A DNA stretch of 64,000 bases, taken from the NCBI RefSeq assembly GCF_014208105.1, contig NZ_JACHMQ010000001.1, forward strand, positions 806,001 to 870,000, read 5' to 3'. This DNA comes from Actinomadura coerulea. Its GTDB lineage: Bacteria > Actinomycetota > Actinomycetes > Streptosporangiales > Streptosporangiaceae. The translations under genes and the position numbers were made by a program. Positions 54,546-63,078 of this stretch are shown one piece after another. Below the pieces are notes generated by a model that saw only the letters and a program-made list of their open reading frames with translations, was not told the origin of the DNA and made no database searches. The stretch's first letter is position 1. Each line of letters starts with the position of its first letter.

Positions 54546-55298
54546 CTAGTACTTGGGCCCGACGAACGCGTCCAGCCGCGCCACCGCCTCCCTTTTCGCG
54601 ACCGAGATGTTCTTCGCGTTCATCTGCGTCCACGCGACCCCGAGCCGATCCAGCGCATCGGTGAACAACCTCTGGATGTCCAGCGAGACGTTCGCGAAGT
54701 TGTAGCGGGGGTATTCGTACCAGCGGTCCCCGTCTCGGAGGCGTTTGCGCACGCGGTTCGTGACCCGGCATCCGTCCGAGTGGATCAGCCCGCGGACGAA
54801 CTCCTCTGTTCGCTCCTCGACGATGTCCTGCTGCCACCCCGCCAACTCGATCGTGCGTGTGTGCTTCATCCCCGGCCCGTGCTGGGGGAACAGGCAGGGC
54901 CAGTGGGCGGAGTACGACCCCACCATCGTGCAGCCGGGCTTCTGGCGGCGTCCGACACGGGACGACAGGACCGCGCCGACCGCCTCGGCGGCGGCGTCGA
55001 TCAGACCGGGCCAGGTGTCCGAACAGGCGATCTCCAGGCGGTAGACGCCGTTGGGCTGCCGAGCGAGATGTCCATCGCCGAGGTAGAGACCGAGAAGGTA
55101 GGAGTAGGCCGCGGGATCGAGTACCCGGTCGTGGCAACGCGGGCATGACGGGGGAGTGTGGCTCGCGGCCTTTTCGGGATGTTTCTTCCAGTTGCCCAGT
55201 GTGGATGTCGGGATGCCGGTCTGGCGGTGGACTTCAGCGATCGTGAATCCCGCCGCCAGCAGTCGTAACGCCAGTGGGCGCTGTCGCGGATCGTACAT
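54546..55298 (-). CDS. free-standing HTH-LAGLIDADG-type protein
   Basis: 250 residues. An N-terminal helix-turn-helix resembling a resolvase/transposase HTH (FTIAEVHRQTGIPTSTLGNWKK, about residues 17-38) and a CPRC zinc-like pair are followed by two LAGLIDADG-like motifs, SYLLGLYLGDGHLA and FVRGLIHSDGCR. It is not inside an intron or intein. Similar actinobacterial proteins are known as HTH-domain regulators or homing endonuclease-like proteins; activity is unproven. It may have lost cleavage and become a regulator. ATG 55298 follows CAGACT by 6 nt. It lies just downstream of tRNA-Leu. Confidence 0.75.
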   Translation of the reverse strand: MYDPRQRPLALRLLAAGFTIAEVHRQTGIPTSTLGNWKKHPEKAASHTPPSCPRCHDRVLDPAAYSYLLGLYLGDGHLARQPNGVYRLEIACSDTWPGLIDAAAEAVGAVLSSRVGRRQKPGCTMVGSYSAHWPCLFPQHGPGMKHTRTIELAGWQQDIVEERTEEFVRGLIHSDGCRVTNRVRKRLRDGDRWYEYPRYNFANVSLDIQRLFTDALDRLGVAWTQMNAKNISVAKREAVARLDAFVGPKY

Positions 55299-55541
55299 GC
55301 CCACAGTCTGGCGACCGCTGCTGACGGTTCGCACATGATCACTCTTTGTGAGGCATCTCGCTGACTGCCGCTGACCTTGAGGCCGTGTTCAAAAGGGGTT
55401 CAGCGATTTCCCTGGCGTGGGGTGACGTATTCACCAGTACAGCGCCTCACTGACGAGTGTGAAGGCATTGCCGGTCCCAGGAGGAGATCTCTGCTGCAAT
55501 GCGCGACGCGCGACGCTTGATGAAGAAGGGATAATCAAAAG

Positions 55542-55625
55542 TGCCGGGAGCGGGACTCGAACCCGCACGCCCTTTCGGACAAATCCTTTTGAGGGATTCG
55601 CGTCTGCCTATTTCGCCATCCCGGC
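55542..55625 (-). tRNA. tRNA-Leu (anticodon CAA)
   Basis: 84 nt on the minus strand. Acceptor GCCGGGA (55625-55619) pairs with TCCCGGC (55549-55543); D-stem GCG/CGC; anticodon stem AATCC/GGATT with loop CTCAAAA giving anticodon CAA; long variable arm (TGTCCGAAAGGGCGT) as in class II tRNAs; T-arm GCGGG-TTCGAGT-CCCGC. CCA is not encoded; the discriminator is A and CTTTT follows. It reads UUG codons. Confidence 0.95.
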
Positions 55626-55706
55626 ATATTTATCCGGACATGTCCCTTGGTGTCCGTATCGCCCTGCATGAGGCGGGGCGACGGGGACCAGGGTAGCGGG
55701 TTTCGG

Positions 55707-55722
55707 TAGGCTCGTGGGCGTG
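55707..55722 (+). promoter_or_regulatory. -10 element for leaderless pdtaR transcription
   Basis: TAGGCT (55707-55712), 7 nt before GTG 55720. Confidence 0.5.
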
Positions 55723-56322
55723 GAGAGCGCTCGGCGGGTTGTGATCGCGGAAGACGAAGCCCTGATCAGGCTGGACCTGAAGGAGATGCTTCAGGAGGAC
55801 GGCTACGAGGTGGTCGGGGAGGCCGGTGACGGTGAGACGGCCGTCCGGCTCGCCGGGGAGCTGAAGCCCGACCTCGTGATCCTCGACGTGAAGATGCCGG
55901 TGCTGGACGGCATCTCGGCGGCCGAGCGGATCTCCGCTGAGCGGATCGCGCCGGTGGTGATCCTCACCGCGTTCTCCCAGCGCGAGCTCGTCCAGCGGGC
56001 GACGGACGCGGGCGCGATGGCCTACCTCGTCAAGCCGTTCTCCAAGACCGACCTCACGCCGGCGATCGAGATGGCGGTGAGCCGGTACACCGAGCTCCGT
56101 GCGCTGGAGGCGGAGGTCGCGGGGCTGCAGGAGCGGCTCGACACGCGCAAGGTGGTCGACCGCGCCAAGGGGCTGCTTCAGAAGGCCCACGGGTGGTCCG
56201 AGCCCGAGGCGTTCCGGTGGATCCAGAAGACCTCGATGGACCGGCGGCTCACGATGCGGGCGGTCGCCGAGGCGGTCGTGGCGGGCGCCTCCGGAGGCCC
56301 TGACGAGTCCGCCGCGGGCTGA
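55720..56322 (+). CDS. pdtaR: ANTAR-domain response regulator PdtaR
   Basis: RNA-binding response regulator, orthologue by layout of mycobacterial Rv1626. 200 residues: receiver with acidic pair (VVIAEDEALIRLDL), phosphoacceptor Asp 56 (LVILDVKMPVLDG), Thr and switch Lys (ILTAFSQ, YLVKPFSK), a coiled linker and an ANTAR domain (RKVVDRAKGLLQKAHGWSEPEAFRWIQKTSMDRRLTMRAVAEAV). GTG 55720 is chosen over GTG 55714 because it is 7 nt after TAGGCT. The kinase PdtaS is not in the window. ANTAR proteins prevent termination by binding paired hexaloop hairpins in leaders. Confidence 0.95.
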   Translation: MESARRVVIAEDEALIRLDLKEMLQEDGYEVVGEAGDGETAVRLAGELKPDLVILDVKMPVLDGISAAERISAERIAPVVILTAFSQRELVQRATDAGAMAYLVKPFSKTDLTPAIEMAVSRYTELRALEAEVAGLQERLDTRKVVDRAKGLLQKAHGWSEPEAFRWIQKTSMDRRLTMRAVAEAVVAGASGGPDESAAG

Positions 56323-56432
56323 CTCCTCAGCGCGGTCGAACCCCCGGTTGTCAAGGTCCAAAGCGCAGGTACCGGACCGGGCCGTTGACGTCACGTTTCG
56401 TAATCGTCCCAGGCAACGCCCGGTATCAGATG

Positions 56433-56459
56433 GGCACAGGGGAGTAACGAACGAGTAAC
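56433..56459 (+). promoter_or_regulatory. possible GlnR-like repeats upstream of livK
   Basis: GGCAC-n6-GTAAC-n6-GTAAC: three GnnAC elements at an exact 11-bp period, the spacing of GlnR sites. The second elements do not match GaAAC exactly. About 130 bp ahead of the livK start. Confidence 0.35.
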
Positions 56460-56590
56460 CCTTCGATCCGGGGGTCCTGTTCTGGGGTGGGTCGACGGTG
56501 TACGACATACCTGGTCCCCGAGTGACCGGTTTCCTCCTTTGGAGGGGTCGGCGTCGGGGCTTCACTCGTACCCGATCCACCCGGATCCGG

Positions 56591-57781
56591 ATGGAAAGGT
56601 TGGGCACCTTGCGGCGCAACATGATGAGGATCACCGGCGCGGTTGCGGTGAGCGCGGCGCTCGCGCTCAGCGCCGTGGCGTGTGGTGACGGCGATAGCGA
56701 CTCCGGCAACGGCAACGAGGTCACGATCGGGTTCATGGGTGACCTGACCGGTGAGAACTCGGGCCTGGTGATCCCGCCCAAGCAGGGCGCGCAGCTGGCC
56801 ATCGAGCAGTACAACGCCACGAACCCGAAGGTCAAGATCAAGTTCAAGACCTACGACAGCCAGGGCAAGCCGGAGCAGGCGACGACGCTGGCGCAGGGCG
56901 CGATCAAGAACGACAAGATCGTCGGCCTCATCGGCCCCGCGTTCTCCGGTGAGTCGCAGAGCGTCGCCCCGATCCTCGAAGAGGCCAAGGTCCCGAGCGT
57001 GTCGCCGTCGGCGACCAACATCACGCTCGGCGAGAAGGGCTGGAAGTACTGGCACCGGGTGGTGGCCGACGACGCCGTGCAGAGCGACGGCGCCGCGAAC
57101 TTCCTGGTGAACTCGGTGAAGGCGAAGAAGCTCTTCACGGTGTCGGACAACCAGGACTACGGCAAGGGTCTCGCCGACGCGATCGGCAAGGCCGCCGGCG
57201 CCAAGGGCGTGCAGACCCAGACCGACGCGGTCGACGACAAGGCGACGGACTACTCCTCGACCGTCAACAAGATCAACCAGTTCAAGCCGGACGCGGTCTA
57301 CTTCGGCGGCTACTACGCGGTGGCGGGCCGGCTGTTCAAGCAGCTCCGCGAGGCGGGCTACAAGGGCAAGATGATGTCCGGCGACGGCTCGCTGGCGACC
57401 GGCCTGATCGAGGGCGCCGGCCAGGCCAACGCGCAGGGCGCGCTGCTGAGCTGCGGCTGCCTGATCGACGCCGAGGGCAAGACGAACCCGAAGGCCAAGA
57501 AGTTCGCCGACGACTACAAGGCGAAGTTCAACTCCGAGGTCGCCATCTACTCGACCGAGGGCTTCGACGCGGCGACGGCGTTCATCGAGGCGGTCAAGGC
57601 CGGCAAGACCGAGCCGGAGGACATCAACAGCTTCCTGAAGACCGAGGACATCCAGGGCGTCGGCAAGCAGATCAAGTTCGCCGAGAACGGCGAGCTGGCG
57701 GCGAAGGACATCTTCATCTACGAGGTGAAGGACAACAAGCTGCCGCTGCTCGGCAACAGCAACGAAGCGAAGGTCTCGTAG
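56591..57781 (+). CDS. livK: branched-chain amino acid ABC transporter, substrate-binding lipoprotein
   Basis: Captures branched-chain amino acids outside the membrane for LivHMGF. 396 residues. Signal peptide (RRNMMRITGAVAVSAALALS) with lipobox SAVAC (Cys at about 38), acidic Gly/Ser linker, then the type 1 periplasmic-binding fold: VTIGFMGDLTGENSG, LIGPAFSGESQSVAPI, VPSVSPSATN, FGGYYAVAGRLFKQL and STEGFDAATAFIEAV. ATG 56591 used; TTG 56609 is also possible. A strong terminator separates it from livH, which would make the binding protein more abundant than the permease. Confidence 0.94.
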   Translation: MERLGTLRRNMMRITGAVAVSAALALSAVACGDGDSDSGNGNEVTIGFMGDLTGENSGLVIPPKQGAQLAIEQYNATNPKVKIKFKTYDSQGKPEQATTLAQGAIKNDKIVGLIGPAFSGESQSVAPILEEAKVPSVSPSATNITLGEKGWKYWHRVVADDAVQSDGAANFLVNSVKAKKLFTVSDNQDYGKGLADAIGKAAGAKGVQTQTDAVDDKATDYSSTVNKINQFKPDAVYFGGYYAVAGRLFKQLREAGYKGKMMSGDGSLATGLIEGAGQANAQGALLSCGCLIDAEGKTNPKAKKFADDYKAKFNSEVAIYSTEGFDAATAFIEAVKAGKTEPEDINSFLKTEDIQGVGKQIKFAENGELAAKDIFIYEVKDNKLPLLGNSNEAKVS

Positions 57782-57835
57782 GCGTCACCACGCCCCGGAC
57801 CGACCGCCCCCTTCCCGGGGGCCCCTGATGGCGCG

Positions 57836-57869
57836 GGAGCGGGAGCGCTACAGCGCTCCCGCTCCTTTT
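57836..57869 (+). terminator. intrinsic terminator between livK and livH
   Basis: Perfect 13-bp stem GGAGCGGGAGCGC (57836-57848) / GCGCTCCCGCTCC (57853-57865) with a 4-nt loop, followed by TTTT. It ends only 17 nt before the livH start, so it probably acts as a partial terminator within the operon. Confidence 0.85.
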
Positions 57870-57886
57870 GACGAAGGCGACCGAAG

Positions 57887-58848
57887 GTGCTCGACGACTT
57901 CATCAATCAATTCTGGCCGTCGACCGTCGACGGGCTGGCGCTGGGCGCGATCTACGCGCTGCTGGCGCTGGGCTACACGATGGTCTACGGCGTTCTCCGG
58001 CTGATCAACTTCGCGCACGCCGACATCTTCATGGTCGGCACGTTCGCGGCGCTGTGGACGGTGCGGACCCTGGACGTGTCCGCGGTGGGCGGCGTCGCGC
58101 TGATCGGCGTGGTGGCGCTCATGGCGGTCGTCGGCGGCGCGGTCGCGGGCGGCGGCGCGATGCTGCTGGAGGTGGCGGCCTACAGGCCGCTGCGCAAACG
58201 GGGCGCGTCGAGACTGGCGGCGCTGATCTCGGCGATCGGCGCGTCGATCTTCATTCAGCAGCTGATGGGCACGGTGCTGATCCACAAGGTGTTCGGGACG
58301 TCGAAGGAGGGCGGCAAGCTCGACGTCAACGAGCACTTCAAGAAGCTCTCGGACGTCGTGGACGTCGGGCCGATCCTGATCCGCAACGACCAGTTGATCG
58401 TGTTCGTGGGCGCGGTGGTCATGATGGTCGCGCTGGACCAGTTCGTGAACCGCACGAAGCTCGGCCGGGGCATCCGCTCGACGGCGCAGGACCCGGAGAC
58501 GGCGGTGCTGATGGGCGTGAACATCGACCGGGTCGTGCAGGTGACGTTCCTGGTCGGCGGGGTCATGGCCGGCGTGGCCGCGGCGCTGTACTTCCTGCGC
58601 TTCGAGAGCACGAACTACTTCGTCGGCTTCCTGCTCGGCATCAAGGCGTTCACGGCGGCGGTGCTCGGCGGCATCGGCAACCTCCGGGGCGCCCTGGTCG
58701 GCGGGTTCACCCTCGGGTTGCTGGAGATGTACGGTTCGAGCTTCTTCGGTTCCCAGTGGCGCGACGTGGTCGCGTTCTCGGTGCTGATCCTGGTCCTGAT
58801 GTTCCGTCCCACCGGCATTCTCGGTGAGTCCCTCCAGCGGGCGCGCGC

Positions 58849-58852
<4 letters not shown>
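57887..58852 (+). CDS. livH: branched-chain amino acid ABC transporter permease LivH
   Basis: 321-residue membrane permease. Typical LivH sequence: GLALGAIYALLALGYTMVYGVLRLINFAHADIFMVGTF, AYRPLRKRGASRLAALISAIGASIFIQQ, GIRSTAQDPETAVLMGVNIDRV (contact with the ATPases) and GIKAFTAAVLGGIGNLRGALVGG. GTG start with GAAGG before it. Stop overlaps livM (ATGA). Confidence 0.96.
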
Positions 58853-60020
<1,168 letters not shown>

Positions 60021-60024
<4 letters not shown>

Positions 60025-60812
60025 GCGAGGCTAAGGGCGCGTCGCCCGTCCTGGAGCTGCGGGACGTCGTCATGCGGTTCGGCGGCGTGGTCGCGCTCAA
60101 CAAGGTGGACATCACGATCCGCGAGGGCGAGATCTTCGCGCTGATCGGCCCGAACGGGGCGGGGAAGACGACGGTGTTCAACGTGACCACCGGCGTCTAC
60201 CGGCCGACGGAGGGGCAGGTGGTGTTCCGCGGGAAGCGCATCGACGGCAAGAAGCGCTACGTCGTGACGAAGCTGGGGGTGGCGCGCACGTTCCAGAACG
60301 TGCGGCTGTTCCACAACATGACGGCGCTGGAGAACGTCATGGTGGGCGCGGACGCGCACCACCGGACGGGGTTCGTCGGGGCGGCGCTCGGGCTTCCGTG
60401 GCATCGCCGCGAGGAGCGCCGCGGGCGTGAGCGGGCGCGGGAGCTGCTGGAGCTGGTGGGGATTCCGCACCGCGGCGAGGAGGCGGCGAAGAACCTGCCG
60501 TACGGCGACCAGCGGCGGCTGGAGATCGCCCGGGCGCTGGCCACCGAGCCGAAGCTGCTGCTGCTGGACGAGCCCGCGGCGGGCATGAACCCGGCGGAGA
60601 AGGTGGCGCTGCAGCAGCTGATCCGCGACATCCGGGACACCGGGGTGACGGTGCTGCTGATCGAGCACGACATGAGCCTGGTCATGGGCATCAGCGACCG
60701 GGTCGCGGTGCTGGACTTCGGTCAGAAGATCGCGGACGGCCTGCCGGCCGAGGTGCAGAACGACCCGCGGGTCATCGAGGCGTATCTGGGGGCTCCGGCC
60801 GATGCTTCTTGA
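60021..60812 (+). CDS. livG: branched-chain amino acid ABC transporter ATPase LivG
   Basis: 263-residue ATPase: Walker A IGPNGAGKTTVFN, LivG-type RTFQNVRLFHNMTALENVMVG, signature LPYGDQRRLEIARAL, Walker B LLLLDEPAAGMNPAE, switch His in LLIEHDMSLVM. The GTG start overlaps livM; the stop overlaps livF by 11 bp. Confidence 0.96.
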
Positions 60813-61605
60813 GATCAGTGACATCCACGTCCACTACGGGAAGATCGCGGCGCTGAAGGGCATCACCGCGGAGGTCGGCCAGGGGGAGATCGTCACGCTG
60901 ATCGGCGCGAACGGCGCCGGGAAGACGACGACCCTGAAGACCATCTCGGGGCTGCGCGGGCTGTCGTCGGGCGCGATCCGGTTCGACGGCGAGGACATCA
61001 GCAGGATGCCCGGGCACAAGCGGGTGCTGGTCGGCATCGGGCAGGCGCCGGAGGGCCGGGGGATCTTCCCCGGCATGACGGTGGAGGAGAACCTGCTGAT
61101 GGGCGCCTACGCCCGCAAGGACGACCCCGCCAAGGAGCTGGCGGAGGCGTTCGAGCTGTTCCCGCGGCTGGCCGAGCGCCGCAAGCAGCTGGGCGGCACG
61201 ATGTCGGGCGGCGAGCAGCAGATGCTCGCGATCGGGCGGGCGCTGATGGCCAAGCCGAAGGTGCTGCTGCTGGACGAGCCGTCGATGGGTCTGGCGCCCA
61301 TGCTCGTCCAGCAGATCTTCTCGATCATCCAGGAGATCAACCGGCGCGGGACGACGGTGCTGCTGGTGGAGCAGAACGCGCAGCAGGCGCTGCAGATCGC
61401 GCACCGGGCGTACGTGCTGGAGACCGGCCGGGTGGTCAAGTCGGCGGCGGCGGCGGACCTGCTGGACGACCCGGAGGTCCGGGCCGCCTACCTGGGCGGC
61501 GAGCTGGGCGACGGCGCCGCTCCGGCGGCCGGGGACGCCGGCCCGGCGGCCGAGGGCTCGGCCGAGGGTTCCGGTGGCGGCTCCGGCGAGGAGACCGCGA
61601 AGTAG
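60802..61605 (+). CDS. livF: branched-chain amino acid ABC transporter ATPase LivF
   Basis: 267-residue ATPase: Walker A IGANGAGKTTTLK, signature MSGGEQQMLAIGRALM, Walker B VLLLDEPSMGLAPMLV, switch region LLVEQNAQQAL as usual in LivF. The C-terminal 30 residues are a Gly/Ala/Glu-rich extension (GDGAAPAAGDAGPAAEG) beyond the normal end. Last gene of the liv operon; a stem lacking a T-run follows. Confidence 0.96.
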   Translation: MLLEISDIHVHYGKIAALKGITAEVGQGEIVTLIGANGAGKTTTLKTISGLRGLSSGAIRFDGEDISRMPGHKRVLVGIGQAPEGRGIFPGMTVEENLLMGAYARKDDPAKELAEAFELFPRLAERRKQLGGTMSGGEQQMLAIGRALMAKPKVLLLDEPSMGLAPMLVQQIFSIIQEINRRGTTVLLVEQNAQQALQIAHRAYVLETGRVVKSAAAADLLDDPEVRAAYLGGELGDGAAPAAGDAGPAAEGSAEGSGGGSGEETAK

Positions 61606-61624
61606 GGGCGCGTCGGCGCGTGTC

Positions 61625-61663
61625 AGGCCCGCTCGGCCCGGTTCGTCCGGGGCGGGCGGGCCT
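61625..61663. terminator. hairpin between livF and the convergent lipoprotein gene
   Basis: AGGCCCGC (61625-61632) / GCGGGCCT (61656-61663), 8 bp with a GC-rich loop that can fold further. No T-run; probably shared by the two convergent genes. Confidence 0.45.
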
Positions 61664-61678
61664 CGCGCGTGTCGGGGG

Positions 61679-62311
61679 TCACGGCAGTGCGATCTCGGCC
61701 GGGGCGGGGTCGGTCGTGGCGCCGACCGGCGGCGAGCCGTACAGCCGGACGGCCTTGGTCCTCGCGCCGCGGGGGACGTCGAACCACAGGTCGAACTCGA
61801 CGCGCATGGACGCCCCGACCGAGAGCCGCTCCGGCTGCCTTTTGATCATGGTGGCGTTGACGTCGGGGGAGTAGGTCCTGCCGTCGGTGGTGACGAGCCG
61901 CTGCTGCCAGGTGTCGAAGACCTGGATGTCGCGTCCGGTGTTGACGGCGAGGACGCGCACGCGGGTGAAGGCGCCCTTGGCGTTCATCGAGGCGTGGGTG
62001 CCCATGACGTCGGTCATGGCCTCGCGGAAGCCGACGACGGTGAACCGCATGTCGGCGCTCTTGCCGGTCCTGCCCTCGGGGACGGCCTCGCCCTCCCGCG
62101 CCTTCTCGGCCGGGATCTTGTAGTCGGGGAGCGAGGTGTCCTGCCCGGAGCCGGAGCAGCCCGCGGCCGTGAGGGCCGCGGCGAGGGCGAGCGCGGCGCC
62201 CGCGAGGGCGGTGCCCGCGAGGGCGGTGCCCGCACGGGCGGTGCCCGCACGGGCGGTGCCCGCGCGGTGCCGGGTGCGCGGGCCGGGGGTGCGCGTGTCA
62301 GCGTGGCGCAT
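61679..62311 (-). CDS. lipoprotein of unknown function with repeat-built signal peptide
   Basis: 210 residues. The N-terminus is Arg-rich, then five AGTA(R/L) pentapeptides lead into the hydrophobic core and lipobox TAAGC (Cys at about 52). The mature domain is beta-rich (DMRFTVVGFREAMTDVMG, FTRVRVLAVNTGRDIQVFDTWQQRLVTTDGRTY, RVEFDLWFDVPRGA), an immunoglobulin-like fold resembling DUF4352 lipoproteins. ATG 62311. Function unknown. Confidence 0.75.
   Translation of the reverse strand: MRHADTRTPGPRTRHRAGTARAGTARAGTALAGTALAGAALALAAALTAAGCSGSGQDTSLPDYKIPAEKAREGEAVPEGRTGKSADMRFTVVGFREAMTDVMGTHASMNAKGAFTRVRVLAVNTGRDIQVFDTWQQRLVTTDGRTYSPDVNATMIKRQPERLSVGASMRVEFDLWFDVPRGARTKAVRLYGSPPVGATTDPAPAEIALP
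62196..62255. repeat. 15-bp tandem repeat, four units, in a signal peptide
   Basis: Units of GTGCCCGCGAGGGCG or GTGCCCGCACGGGCG (first unit GCGCCC...) at 62196, 62211, 62226 and 62241, with a partial fifth. On the minus strand they encode AGTAR/AGTAL in the n- and h-regions of a lipoprotein signal peptide. Confidence 0.85.
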
Positions 62312-62436
62312 GCTCGGACGGTACGTCCGGCGCCCGGGGCGGGTGAACGGGCGGGATCGTTTCGCAACGCAACCGCAACCGGTGATGAACCTACGCCGGT
62401 GTCGGGGCGGGGCGGCCGTCCCCGGACATGCGTTGA

Positions 62437-62505
62437 CCCGGGGTCACCTTTGGGGCCGTACGAACCTTGCCCAGGCGCGTACGTTGTCTACTCGGTGACC
62501 CCGGG
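62437..62505. repeat. 12-bp perfect inverted repeat, 45-nt spacer
   Basis: CCCGGGGTCACC (62437-62448) and GGTGACCCCGGG (62494-62505) are exact reverse complements. The spacer contains two GTACG words (about 62458 and 62479). It lies in a 257-base gap upstream of the lipoprotein gene and downstream of the thioesterase gene; no ORF fits it. A structured RNA or a long operator is possible. Confidence 0.6.
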
Positions 62506-62568
62506 CCGGTTGATCCACGCTACAGACCCGAGGGCGCCCATCGCAAAGAAAGCGCGGGTCACGCCGTG

Positions 62569-63030
62569 TCAGCGCCCTCCCGGCCGGCCGGGAGGGGCGT
62601 CGCGCAGCATGCAGGTGAGGCGCGCGGTGCAGACCCGCCGGTCCTGGTCGTCGGTGATGACGATGTCGTAGGTGGCGAGGGTGCGGCCCCCGTGCGCGCG
62701 GGTCGCCACGCCCGTGACGTACCCCTCGGTCGCGGACCGGTGGTGGGTGGCGTTGATCTCGATGCCGACGGCGATGCGGCCCGGGCCCGCGTGCAGGGCC
62801 GAGCCGACCGAGCCGAGGGACTCGGCCAGCACGCAGGACGCGCCGCCGTGCAGCAGCCCGTACGGCTGGGTGTTGCCCTTGACCGGCATGCGCCCCACGA
62901 CGCGCTCGGCCGAGGCCTCCAGGTACTCGACGCCCATGGTCTTCGCCAGGTCGCCGTGCGGGTCGAACTCCTCCCCCGCGAGGATCTTCGCGCCCAGGTC
63001 CTCCGGGCTCGCGCCGTCGGTGTCAGTCAC
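62569..63030 (-). CDS. hotdog-fold thioesterase (PaaI/YbdB-like)
   Basis: 153 residues. Hotdog core with GNTQPYGLLHGGASCVLAESLGSVGS (catalytic HGG and downstream acidic residue), then IEINATHHRSATEGYVTGVATRAHGGRTLATYDIVITDDQDRRVCTARLTCM. Hydrolyses acyl- or aryl-CoA; substrate unknown. GTG start at 63030. Divergent from polA with a 45-bp gap. Confidence 0.93.
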   Translation of the reverse strand: MTDTDGASPEDLGAKILAGEEFDPHGDLAKTMGVEYLEASAERVVGRMPVKGNTQPYGLLHGGASCVLAESLGSVGSALHAGPGRIAVGIEINATHHRSATEGYVTGVATRAHGGRTLATYDIVITDDQDRRVCTARLTCMLRDAPPGRPGGR

Positions 63031-63063
63031 TTACGCCTCCACAAAACTGTCGTACGCGCAGAC

Positions 63064-63078
63064 TAGAGTCCTGGTGTG
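63064..63078 (+). promoter_or_regulatory. -10 element for leaderless polA transcription
   Basis: TAGAGT (63064-63069), 6 nt before GTG 63076; no ribosome-binding site. Confidence 0.55.

Noticed and set aside
54546..55625. an integrated mobile island at tRNA-Leu
   Set aside because: No integrase, no duplicated tRNA end and no additional foreign genes; only the single HTH-LAGLIDADG gene is present.
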